This document shows positions 51,161-61,339 of a stretch of 64,000 bases of DNA, piece by piece. The DNA is from CAYUIG01 sp964444685 (GTDB taxonomy: Bacteria > Gemmatimonadota > Gemmatimonadetes > Longimicrobiales > RSA9), in assembly GCA_964444685.1 (NCBI GenBank), contig CAYUIG010000010.1:16176-80175 (forward strand), written 5' to 3'. The position numbers and the translations under genes were made by a program. The notes under the pieces are model-generated. The model did not search any database. It saw only the letters and a program-made list of their open reading frames with translations, and had not been told where the DNA came from. The stretch's first letter is position 1. Every line of letters begins with the position of its first letter.

Positions 51161-51330
51161 CGGCGGGCGACGAACGGCGGACGACATGGGGCGGGCGACG
51201 TACGGCGGGCGACCCGGGGCGGGAAGGGCGGTAGGGTGGACCCGCTGTAAAAAACCCGCCGTGTAGTCGCCCGCCGTCAGTCGCCCGCCGTCAGTCGCCC
51301 GCCCCAAGTCGCCCGTTACACGTCGCCCGC
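51161..51330. repeat. Facing arrays of a 14-bp repeat
   Basis: The left array (51161-51213) has four units of NNN-CGGCGGGCGAC. The right array (51266-51330) has five units of the reverse complement, GTCGCCCGCCG plus three variable bases. They flank a 52-bp spacer containing AAAAAACCCGCC. The whole could form an extended hairpin or cruciform between convergent genes. Confidence 0.7.
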
Positions 51331-51334
51331 AGCC

Positions 51335-53071
51335 TCAAAATCCGGCCGCCACCCCTCCCGACCGCGGATCCGACAGCCCCAGCCATTCATTGCCGATGCG
51401 GAACAGCGTGGGCGCGTTGCCGACGTAGCCGCTGCGCTCGTCCACCTGATGGCCCAGCGCGCGCAGCGAGTCGGCGATGTCGGTCGGCAGCCCGTTCGGC
51501 TCGTAGCCGAGCACGTCCGGCAGGTGCTGATGGTGGATGCGCGGGCCGTTGACGGCGGAGCCGAGATCGAGCTCGTAGTCGAGCAGATTCGAGATGACCT
51601 GGAAGACGGCGGTGATGATGCGCGGTCCGCCGCGCGCACCCGTCACGATCAACGGCTCGCCGTTCGGATCGAGCACGATGGTCGGCGTCATGGCGGAGAG
51701 CATGCGCTTGCCGGGCTCGATGGCGTTCGCCGCGCCCTGCACGAGTCCGTACATGTTCGGAACACCGGGCTTCGAGGTGAAATCGTCCATCTCGTCGTTG
51801 AGCAGGAAGCCCGCACCGGAGACCGTGACGGCGGAGCCGTAGAGGTCGTTGATGGTCGTCGTCAGCGCGACGGCGTTGCCCATCGGATCGACGATCGAGA
51901 AGTGTGTCGTGTGTTCGGGCTCGGCGATCACCCCCGCCCCGGGCAGGATCTCCGCTGACGGTGTAGCGTGCGCGGTGTCGATGGATGCGCGCAGTCGCTC
52001 GATGTACGCGGGGGACAGCAGTTCCGACGGAACGTTCACGAAGTCGGGGTCACCGAGGAAGGTGTTGCGGTCGGCGAACGCGCGGCGCATGGCCTCGGCG
52101 GTGAGGTGCAGCGAACGCGGGGAGTGCCAACCCGCCGCGCGCAGGTCGAACCCGTCGAGAATCCCGGCGATCAGCGCGAGCGTGATGCCGCCGGACGATG
52201 CGGGCGGCATCGAGATGACTTCGTGACCGCGATACTGGAAACGCACCGGCTCGCGCCACATGGCCCGGTAGTTGGCGAGGTCCTGTTGCGTGATGAGACC
52301 GCCGCCGCTCTGCATCTCCGCCACGATCAGATCGGCGGTCTCGCCCTCGTAGAATCCCGCCGGCCCGCGCTCCGCGATCCGCTCGAGCACGGCCGCGAGA
52401 TCCGGATTCTGCCACGTCGAGCCCTCGGAAATCGGCTCGCCGCCGGGAAGGAAGAGCGCGGCGGAGCCGTCGAACAGCGCGAGCCGCTCCGCGGCGTTCG
52501 CGATCGATCGGGCGAGCTGTGCATCGACGACGAAGCCGTCGCGTGCAAACCGAATCGCGGGCGCGATGAGCTCGGCCCACGGCTTCGTGCCGAAGCGCTG
52601 GTGTGCCTCCCACAGGCCCATGACGGCGCCCGGCACACCTGACGCCTGATGCCCGATTACCGACGCATCCGTGACCTCGCCCGCGGCGTCGACGTACATG
52701 TCGCGCGTGGCGGCGAGCGGCGCCTTTTCGCGGAAATCGAGTGCCGCGGCGGTGCCGTCGTTCATGTGCGTGACCATGAAGCCGCCGCCACCGAGGTTGC
52801 CGGCCTCCGGGTACACGACCGCCAGCGCGAATGCCACCGCGATCGCGGCGTCCACGGCGTTGCCGCCCGCCCGCAGCACTTCGACGCCGACTTCCGTCGC
52901 GAGACGCGCATCGGTGGCGACGAGTCCGCTGTCCGCGCGCGCGGGTTCCGCATTGAGCGGGAATGCCCAGTCCTGAGGTACGGCGGCGAGCGGAGATGCC
53001 GGTGCCGGCGCTTCGGCCGTCGTGCACGCGAACAGCAGCAGGGCGGACAGGAAGGCGGGCAGGACTTTCAT
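51335..53071 (-). CDS. ggt: Gamma-glutamyltransferase
   Basis: The protein has 578 residues, a self-cleaving periplasmic Ntn-hydrolase that acts on glutathione and other gamma-glutamyl compounds. A lipoprotein-type signal (MKVLPAFLSALLLFAC) starts at 53071. Motifs are GNAVDAAIAVAFALAVVYPE, GGGGFMVTH, DFREKAP, the mature N-terminal Thr in EHTTHFSIVD and GFLLNDEMDDFTSKPG. The length matches the family. The start codon overlaps the stop of the M20 gene (ATGA), so both are in one operon. Confidence 0.94.
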   Translation of the reverse strand: MKVLPAFLSALLLFACTTAEAPAPASPLAAVPQDWAFPLNAEPARADSGLVATDARLATEVGVEVLRAGGNAVDAAIAVAFALAVVYPEAGNLGGGGFMVTHMNDGTAAALDFREKAPLAATRDMYVDAAGEVTDASVIGHQASGVPGAVMGLWEAHQRFGTKPWAELIAPAIRFARDGFVVDAQLARSIANAAERLALFDGSAALFLPGGEPISEGSTWQNPDLAAVLERIAERGPAGFYEGETADLIVAEMQSGGGLITQQDLANYRAMWREPVRFQYRGHEVISMPPASSGGITLALIAGILDGFDLRAAGWHSPRSLHLTAEAMRRAFADRNTFLGDPDFVNVPSELLSPAYIERLRASIDTAHATPSAEILPGAGVIAEPEHTTHFSIVDPMGNAVALTTTINDLYGSAVTVSGAGFLLNDEMDDFTSKPGVPNMYGLVQGAANAIEPGKRMLSAMTPTIVLDPNGEPLIVTGARGGPRIITAVFQVISNLLDYELDLGSAVNGPRIHHQHLPDVLGYEPNGLPTDIADSLRALGHQVDERSGYVGNAPTLFRIGNEWLGLSDPRSGGVAAGF

Positions 53072-54240
53072 GCGGTCTCCTCGAGGGCGTGCATTGCACA
53101 GGCGGCGAGTACGGCCGCGCCGCGCGCGAGCACGCGTTCGTCGATGTCGAAGCGCGGGTGATGATGCTCGCGCGGCGGGTCGAGCGCCGCGCCGATCCAG
53201 AAGAAGCAGCCGGGCGCCTCGCGCGCAAGGAACGCGAAGTCTTCCGCGCCCATCCACGGCTCGAACGCGCCGATTTCGGCGTCGTCGCCGAGTGCACCGC
53301 GCGCGGCGTTGCGCACGAGCTCGGTCATCGCGGCGTCGTTGACGACCGGCGGATACCCGGGTACGAGGTCGACACGGGAGCGGCCATGCAGCGCGTCTCC
53401 AATACGTGCGGCCGCGTGCAGTTCGTCATGCAGCCGCTTGCGCACGCGTTCCTCGAAGTAGCGCAGGGTCCCGAGCAGCTCGACGTGCTCCGCGAGCACG
53501 TTCTCCGCTACGCCGCCGTGCACGGTGCCGATGTGCAGCACGCCCTGGTCGGAGGGCGCGAGCGCGCGTGCGAGTGCGCTCTGGAGTGCGAGGATCACAT
53601 GCGCGGCGATGACGATCGCGTCCACGCCTTCATCCGGCCGCGCCGCGTGGGCCGCCCGTCCCTCGATCGTCAGGGTAAATCGATCGGAGCCCGCCATGAT
53701 GGGTCCGGGCGAGGCGAGGATGCGGCCGGCCGGCAGGTGTGCGCCGATGTGCGCGCCGAACACGGCGGACACGCCACGCATCGCGCCGTCCTCGATCATG
53801 CGCAACGCGCCGGACTTGCCGTCGTCGTCGGACGCTTCCTCGGAGGGCTGGAAGAGCAGGCGGATGGTGCCACGGGGACGTGGCGTTTCCGACAGCAGGC
53901 GCGCCGCGCCGACGAGCATGGCCACGTGTGCGTCATGGCCGCACGCATGCATGACGCCGGGGACGGTCGAACGATATGCGACGTCGTTCGCCTCCTGGAT
54001 CGGGAGCGCGTCCATGTCTGCGCGCAGTGCGACCACCGGTTCGCATTCGCCGAGCTCGGCCACGACGCCGGTACGCCCGACGCCGGTGGTCGTGCGGAAT
54101 CCGAGCGCGGCCACGCGTTCCGCAGCGACTCGTGCGGTGCGAGTCTCCGCGAACGCGAGCTCGGGATGCCGGTGCAGGTCGCGGCGCAGCTCTACGAGTT
54201 CCGGCTCGAAGGCCGCCGCGCGGCGGAGCAGGGTGGTCAT
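53068..54240 (-). CDS. M20-family amidohydrolase
   Basis: The protein has 390 residues with the di-metal motifs of the M20D aminoacylase/IAA-amino-acid hydrolase group: LHRHPELAFAETRTA, ALRADMDALPIQE, PGVMHACGHDAHVAMLVGAA, LFQPSEEA and EPWMGAEDFAFLAREAPG. The start is the ATG at 54240 (MTTLLRRAAAFEPELVELRR). It would remove acyl groups from amino acids or peptides in the cytoplasm. Coupling with ggt suggests scavenging of amino-acid conjugates. It diverges from murQ over 71 bp. Confidence 0.9.
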   Translation of the reverse strand: MTTLLRRAAAFEPELVELRRDLHRHPELAFAETRTARVAAERVAALGFRTTTGVGRTGVVAELGECEPVVALRADMDALPIQEANDVAYRSTVPGVMHACGHDAHVAMLVGAARLLSETPRPRGTIRLLFQPSEEASDDDGKSGALRMIEDGAMRGVSAVFGAHIGAHLPAGRILASPGPIMAGSDRFTLTIEGRAAHAARPDEGVDAIVIAAHVILALQSALARALAPSDQGVLHIGTVHGGVAENVLAEHVELLGTLRYFEERVRKRLHDELHAAARIGDALHGRSRVDLVPGYPPVVNDAAMTELVRNAARGALGDDAEIGAFEPWMGAEDFAFLAREAPGCFFWIGAALDPPREHHHPRFDIDERVLARGAAVLAACAMHALEETA

Positions 54241-54311
54241 CGGAGGGTCGACCCTGTAAGTTGGCCGCGCAATGTACCCTCGCCCGGGAAACCCCGGCAA
54301 GCGTGCCCCCA

Positions 54312-55232
54312 ATGGCCTCGGATTCACCGAAAGACCCGCGTCTCACCGAGCAGCGCAACCCGCGCAGCACGCGCATCGACAGGCTGTCCACGCTCGAGAT
54401 CGTCGATCTCATCAACGCCGAGGACCGGATGGTGGCGGAGGCGGTCGGGGAGGAGCGCGAAGAGATCGCGCGCGCGGTCGACATCGTCGTGGAAGCGTTC
54501 CGGAACGGCGGCCGCCTGATCTACGTGGGTGCGGGCACGTCGGGACGGCTCGGTGTGCTGGACGCGGCGGAGATGCCGCCGACGTACGGCACCGATCCCG
54601 GCATGGTGCTAGGCGTGATCGCAGGTGGGACCGAAGCGCTGATCCGCGCGCGGGAGGGTGCGGAGGACGACCGCGATACCGCGCGTCGCGACATCGATGC
54701 GCGCGGCCCGGGTCCGGCCGACTTCGTGCTCGGCATCGCATCGTCGGGCACGACGCCCTACGTCCACGCCGCGCTGGCCCGTGCACGGGAACGCGGCGCG
54801 CGCACGGGTTTCCTGCTGTGCACGTATCCCTCGCAGGAGCTGCTCGACACGCACGACGTGGTGATCGCGCCGCTGGTCGGGCCGGAGGTGATCACCGGCT
54901 CGACGCGCATGAAGGCCGGGACGGCGACGAAGATGGTGCTGAACACGATCACGACGGCGGCGATGGTGAAGCTCGGGAAAGTGTACGGCAACCTGATGGT
55001 GGATCTCCAGGTGACGTGCGAGAAGCTGCGCGACCGCGGCGAACGCATCCTGATGGAAACGCTGGGGACGAGTCGTGAGGAGTCGGCGGAGCTGCTCGAG
55101 GCGGCGGGCGGCCACGTGAAGACGGCGATCGTCATGGGGCGGCTCGGCCTGAACCGTGAGGAGGCGCGTGCGCGGCTGGCCGCGGAGGGCGGCATGATCG
55201 CACGCATCACCGGCGACCTGGGGCCGAGCTGA
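54312..55232 (+). CDS. murQ: N-acetylmuramic acid 6-phosphate etherase
   Basis: The protein has 306 residues, an SIS-domain etherase that splits MurNAc-6-P into GlcNAc-6-P and lactate. It opens DPRLTEQRNPRSTRIDRLST, then VYVGAGTSGRLG-type GAGTSGRLGVLDAAEMPPTY, IAGGTEALIRAREGAEDD, ASSGTTPYVHAAL and the key TGSTRMKAGTATKMVLN. The length and motif order are standard. It starts at ATG 54312 and its stop overlaps the ATG of anmK (TGATG). Confidence 0.96.
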   Translation: MASDSPKDPRLTEQRNPRSTRIDRLSTLEIVDLINAEDRMVAEAVGEEREEIARAVDIVVEAFRNGGRLIYVGAGTSGRLGVLDAAEMPPTYGTDPGMVLGVIAGGTEALIRAREGAEDDRDTARRDIDARGPGPADFVLGIASSGTTPYVHAALARARERGARTGFLLCTYPSQELLDTHDVVIAPLVGPEVITGSTRMKAGTATKMVLNTITTAAMVKLGKVYGNLMVDLQVTCEKLRDRGERILMETLGTSREESAELLEAAGGHVKTAIVMGRLGLNREEARARLAAEGGMIARITGDLGPS

Positions 55233-56374
55233 TGCGCGTCGTGGGCCTGATGTCCGGCACATCGCTGGACGGCATCGATGCAGCCGTCGTGCGATTCGAC
55301 GGAGACGCCGACGCGCTGGACTGGCAGGTCGAAGGATTCGTGAGCCTGCCCTACACGGCCGCACAGCGCGCGGAGATCCACGATGCGATCGCCGCCGGCG
55401 GACCCGCGCAGCTGTGCCGGCTGCACGCAAGGCTGGGCGAGTGGTTCGCGGCCGCGGCGCTGGATGCGATCGCTGCGGCCGGACTCGAGCGTTCCGACGT
55501 GGACCTGATCGGATCGCACGGGCAGACCATCTGGCACGAGCCGCCCACCGCGAGTGAGCGCGGCGCCACGCTTCAGCTCGGCTGCGCAGCGACGATCGCG
55601 GAGCGCACCGGGATCGACGTCGTGCACGACTTCCGCGCGCGCGACGTCGCCGTGGGCGGGCATGGCGCACCGCTCGTACCATGGGTGGATCGGCTCCTCT
55701 TCTCCGTGGTGGGGCGCACACGCGTGCTCCAGAACATCGGGGGCATGGCGAATCTGACGTGGGTGCCGCCGCGCGGTTCGTCCGATCCGCTGGTGGCGTT
55801 CGACACGGGTCCTGGCAACGCGCTGATCGATGCAGCGGTCGAGCGCGCGACGCTGGGCGATGAGACGTTCGACCGGGATGCACACTGGGGCGGCGCGGGC
55901 TCGGTCGACCAGGTGCTGCTCGAGGAGCTGCTCGCCCACGACTACTTCCGCCGGCCGCCGCCCAAATCGACCGGACGCGAAGTGTTCGGCCGCGCGTTCG
56001 TGGATGAACTCCTCGAGCGCCGCGGCCGGCCCGAAGGCTGGAGTGCGTGGGCCGACTTCGTGGCTACGCTGACCGCATTGACCGCCCGCACGATCGCCGA
56101 CGCGATTCGATCGTGGATCGCGCCGCGACCTGTCGACGAGGTCATCGTGACGGGCGGCGGTGCGCGCAATCCGCTGATCATGGCGATGCTGAAGGAACGG
56201 CTCGCGCCGATTCCCGTGCTGGCCGGCGAGTCGCTCGGGATCGACCCGGATGCGAAGGAAGCCGTTGCGTTCGCTGCATTGGCGTGGGCACACGCGGGCG
56301 GCATCACCGGCAACGCACCGGAGGCGACCGGCGCCGGAGGACCGCGCGTTCTCGGCTCGCGGACGCCCGCATGA
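55232..56374 (+). CDS. anmK: Anhydro-N-acetylmuramic acid kinase
   Basis: The protein has 380 residues. It phosphorylates and opens 1,6-anhydro-MurNAc, giving the MurNAc-6-P used by MurQ. Motifs are GLMSGTSLDGIDAAVV, DLIGSHGQTIWHEPP, FDTGPGNALIDAAVER and VIVTGGGARNPLIMAML. The start overlaps the murQ stop and the stop overlaps the next ATG (ATGA), showing tight coupling in one recycling operon. Confidence 0.96.
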   Translation: MRVVGLMSGTSLDGIDAAVVRFDGDADALDWQVEGFVSLPYTAAQRAEIHDAIAAGGPAQLCRLHARLGEWFAAAALDAIAAAGLERSDVDLIGSHGQTIWHEPPTASERGATLQLGCAATIAERTGIDVVHDFRARDVAVGGHGAPLVPWVDRLLFSVVGRTRVLQNIGGMANLTWVPPRGSSDPLVAFDTGPGNALIDAAVERATLGDETFDRDAHWGGAGSVDQVLLEELLAHDYFRRPPPKSTGREVFGRAFVDELLERRGRPEGWSAWADFVATLTALTARTIADAIRSWIAPRPVDEVIVTGGGARNPLIMAMLKERLAPIPVLAGESLGIDPDAKEAVAFAALAWAHAGGITGNAPEATGAGGPRVLGSRTPA

Positions 56375-57768
56375 GCGCACGCGCGCGGCTGTTGTTCCCG
56401 GCGATCCGCTGGTCCGAAGGGCGCGGATACGTTTGCGAGGGCATCGACATCGACGATGCGCTCGCGCTGGGTGTCGGCGGTTTCTGCATCTTCGGCGGGC
56501 GCGCGGATGCCGCGCGTGAACTCACGTCCGAGCTGCGCGCCCGCAGCCGCGTGCCGCTGCTGATCGCGTCGGACCTGGAACGCGGCGCTGGCCAGCAGCT
56601 CGCAGGCGCCACGCAGCTCCCGCCCCTCGCCGCCATCGGCTCGCTCGACGATCTCGATGCGACCCGGCGCGCCGCGGAGATCACGGCGCGCGAAGCCCTC
56701 GCACTCGGCGTGAACTGGGTCTTCGCACCGGTGGCCGATGTGGATCTCGAGCCGCGCAACCCGATCGTCGGCACGCGCGCGTTCGGAGCGGATCCGGAGG
56801 CCGTCGCGCGCCACGTAACGGCGTGGGTATACGGCTGTCACGATGCCGGTGCACTCGCCTGCGCGAAGCACTTCCCGGGACACGGCCGCACGTACGAAGA
56901 CTCGCACGCCGCGCTGCCGCACGTCGATGCTGCGCGCGCGGAACTCGAGTTGGATCTGAGACCGTTCCGCGCGGCCATCGCCGCGGGTGTGGACGCGGTG
57001 ATGACGGCGCACGTCGCGTACCGGGCTCTCGACCCGTCAGGCGCACCCGCGACGCTTTCGGAGCCCATCCTCCGCCGGTTGCTGCGGGACGAGCTCGGAT
57101 TCAACGGTCTGGTCGTGAGCGATGCGTTCATCATGGAAGGCGTGATCGGCGCGGGCGGGGAGCGCGAGGCGGCGGTGCGGGCGATCCGGGCCGGCTGTGA
57201 CGCGGTGCTCTATCCCTCGGACGCGCGTGCTGTGCTCGCTGCGCTCGATGCGGCGAACGTAAACGCCGACGCATCTCTCGCACGCATCGAGGCGGCTGCA
57301 GCGCGACCGATGCCCGCGGCCGCGGCCAATGACGACGATGCGCACTGGGCGGAGGAGCTTGCGGACCGGACGATCGTGCACGTGCGCGGCGAACGCTCGG
57401 TGCCGCGTCGCATGGCGCTTGTGGAAATCGACGATGATGCCGGTGGACCGTACGCGCCGCCTGCGCGCGCTGCATTCGAAGCCACGTTGCGCGCGAGTGG
57501 CATCGAGATCGACTCGTCTGCACCGGTGAAGCTGATCGCGCTGTACGCGGACATCCGCGCGTGGAAGGGGCAGCCGGGTCTCACGGAGTCCGGCCGTGTG
57601 CGGCTGGCGCAGGCGCTCGAGACATGGCCGGATGCGCGCGTCATGCTTTTCGGCCATCCGCGGCTGGCCGACGGCATCGGTGCGGCGAACGTCGCGGCGG
57701 CATGGGGCGGTGAAGCGCTGATGCAGCGCGCGGCCGCACGCTTGCTCGCGCGGGAGGCGCGCGTTTGA
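56371..57768 (+). CDS. nagZ: GH3 beta-N-acetylhexosaminidase (NagZ-like)
   Basis: The protein has 465 residues of glycoside hydrolase family 3. The sugar-binding KHFPGHGRTYEDSHAALPHV is present, and the nucleophile Asp lies in LVVSDAFIMEGV (NagZ more often has SDD). It is longer than the 340-residue NagZ of enterobacteria, with about 110 extra C-terminal residues (LYADIRAWKGQPGLTESGRV). No signal peptide is seen, so it acts in the cytoplasm, removing GlcNAc from anhydromuropeptides ahead of AnmK and MurQ. The start overlaps anmK. Confidence 0.88.
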   Translation: MSARARLLFPAIRWSEGRGYVCEGIDIDDALALGVGGFCIFGGRADAARELTSELRARSRVPLLIASDLERGAGQQLAGATQLPPLAAIGSLDDLDATRRAAEITAREALALGVNWVFAPVADVDLEPRNPIVGTRAFGADPEAVARHVTAWVYGCHDAGALACAKHFPGHGRTYEDSHAALPHVDAARAELELDLRPFRAAIAAGVDAVMTAHVAYRALDPSGAPATLSEPILRRLLRDELGFNGLVVSDAFIMEGVIGAGGEREAAVRAIRAGCDAVLYPSDARAVLAALDAANVNADASLARIEAAAARPMPAAAANDDDAHWAEELADRTIVHVRGERSVPRRMALVEIDDDAGGPYAPPARAAFEATLRASGIEIDSSAPVKLIALYADIRAWKGQPGLTESGRVRLAQALETWPDARVMLFGHPRLADGIGAANVAAAWGGEALMQRAAARLLAREARV

Positions 57769-59426
57769 CCGGGCGCAGGGAGCGCCGGCCGCGCAGCCGT
57801 CCGCCCGCGGACGCACACGCGCCTCGGCCGGGCCTCGTCGAGCTCGTGCAACGCTGGGGACCGTGGATCGCGGTCGGCCTCGCCGTGCTGCACTTCCTGC
57901 TCGCACTCATCACGCTGATCCCCACGCCGCACACCGGCGGTGACAACACGGCGTACCTCACGCTCGCGCGCTCGCTGCTCGAGCGCGGCGAATACCTCAG
58001 CCTGTACGAGCCGGGCGACCCGGCACACGTCCAGTATCCGCCGGTGTTCCCCGGAATCCTCGCGGCCGCGATGGCGGTCGGTCTCGAGCCCTGGGTGCCG
58101 CTGAAGATCGTCGTTGCGCTCATGTCGTCGGCCGCGGTCGCGTTCACCTTCCTGTGGCTGCGACGCGCGGAACGCGCCGCACTCGGCCTTGCGGTCGGTC
58201 TCGTGCTCGCGCTCGCGCCCGGTGTGCTCGAGCAGGGGCGCTGGATCCTCTCCGATGTGCCGTTCTGGTGCTTCACCATGCTCGCGCTCTGGGCGTTCGC
58301 AGCGCCGCAGCGCGAGAGCACGGGACGTTTCGCCATCGGCGTTGCCGCACTCACGCTCGCGTACTTCACGCGCTCGGCGGGGCTGCCGCTCGTGCTCGCG
58401 GCGTTCGCATGGCTCGCGCTGCGCCGCGACTGGAAGCGGCTCGCCATTGCGGCGGCGATCGTCGTTCCGCTCGCGCTGCTCTGGTGGCTGCGCGCGCGCG
58501 GCGTGGAAACGCTGGACTACGCGGAGCAGTTCTGGCTGATCGATCCCTACGCGCAGGACAGCGGCCGCATCGGTTTCGGTGACCTCGTTGCGCGCATCGG
58601 CGAGAACGCACGCAAGTACGTCACGCTGCACCTGCCCATCCTGCTCTTCGGCCGCGAGAGTGCCGGGCTGGCGCTGCTGGGCGGGGTCGTGCTCGCGTTG
58701 GCCGGTGCAGGTTGGGCGGGACGCATCAGGCGCCCGACACTGCCGGAGCTCTTCCTGCCGCTCTACCTCGGCCTGCTTCTGGTGTGGCCCGCGGTGTGGT
58801 CCGGCGAGCGTTTCCTCCTGCCCGCGCTGCCGCTCCTGCTCTTCTACGCCGGCGCGGCCTTCGTGCGGCTGGCACACAGGGTGCACGCGGGCGCCGCGGC
58901 CACGGCCGGCGCGTTGGCGGCTGCGCTGCTGATCCTGGTCGGCGTGCTGGCCACGGCCGATGCCGCACGCGCGGGCTCGGCGTGCCGCGCCGCGACGTCG
59001 ATCGGCGGCCCGCTCGCCTGCCTGCCTGCGCCCTGGCTCGACTTCTTCGCAACCGCGGAGTGGGCGCGCACCGCCACGGACGAGGACGCCGTGGTGCTGT
59101 CGCGCAAGCCGCGGCTGTTCTACTGGTTCTCCGGCCGCAAAGGCCGCATCTACCCTTTGCGCGAGGACCCCGACGCGTTCTTCGAGGAGGCGGAGTCGAT
59201 CGGTGCGGACTACGTGGTGCTCGATGCGCTCGGCGGCCTCGCCCAGGTCTACGTCGTGCCGGCGCTGCTGCGGAAGCCGGACGCGTTCTGCATCGCGATA
59301 CCGCCCGCGACGTCCGGGACGGCCGTCTTCGGTATCCGGCCGGACGCGCGCTCGATTCCCGATCGGCCGCTCGGTGAAGGGGAGGTGGGGTTTCCTCCGT
59401 GTGAGAATCTTGCATCCGGGCAGTGA
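57765..59426 (+). CDS. Membrane glycosyltransferase (GT39/ArnT-like)
   Basis: The protein has 553 residues starting with a TTG in a TTGA overlap with the nagZ-like gene. The N-terminus is basic, followed by about ten transmembrane helices. GDNTAYLTLARSLLERGEY in the first periplasmic loop supplies the acidic residue characteristic of dolichyl- or undecaprenyl-phosphate-sugar-dependent transferases (GT-C fold). A soluble C-terminal region (TDEDAVVLSRKPRLFYWFSG) follows. It probably moves a sugar from a lipid carrier to an envelope target; the link to recycling is by operon position only. Confidence 0.8.
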   Translation: MTGRRERRPRSRPPADAHAPRPGLVELVQRWGPWIAVGLAVLHFLLALITLIPTPHTGGDNTAYLTLARSLLERGEYLSLYEPGDPAHVQYPPVFPGILAAAMAVGLEPWVPLKIVVALMSSAAVAFTFLWLRRAERAALGLAVGLVLALAPGVLEQGRWILSDVPFWCFTMLALWAFAAPQRESTGRFAIGVAALTLAYFTRSAGLPLVLAAFAWLALRRDWKRLAIAAAIVVPLALLWWLRARGVETLDYAEQFWLIDPYAQDSGRIGFGDLVARIGENARKYVTLHLPILLFGRESAGLALLGGVVLALAGAGWAGRIRRPTLPELFLPLYLGLLLVWPAVWSGERFLLPALPLLLFYAGAAFVRLAHRVHAGAAATAGALAAALLILVGVLATADAARAGSACRAATSIGGPLACLPAPWLDFFATAEWARTATDEDAVVLSRKPRLFYWFSGRKGRIYPLREDPDAFFEEAESIGADYVVLDALGGLAQVYVVPALLRKPDAFCIAIPPATSGTAVFGIRPDARSIPDRPLGEGEVGFPPCENLASGQ

Positions 59427-59436
59427 GACCAACGGA

Positions 59437-59545
59437 AGTTCACCACAGAGGCGCAGCGGACGCGGAGGAAAAACCGTGAACAGAGTGTGGTGGTGATGGG
59501 CGGCTCCGGAATCTCTCTGCGTTCTCCGCGGCTCTGTGGTGAATT
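59437..59545. repeat. Inverted-repeat element, copy D (109 bp, no gene)
   Basis: The ends read AGTTCACCACAGAGGCGCAG and, on the other strand, AATTCACCACAGAGCCGCGG, with about 27 of 33 bases matching. It lies between two same-strand genes and ends 15 bases before the symporter ATG, so it makes up most of that gene's leader region. Confidence 0.8.
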
Positions 59546-59560
59546 CCGCAGAGGCCTCCG

Positions 59561-61335
<1,775 letters not shown>

Positions 61336-61339
<4 letters not shown>

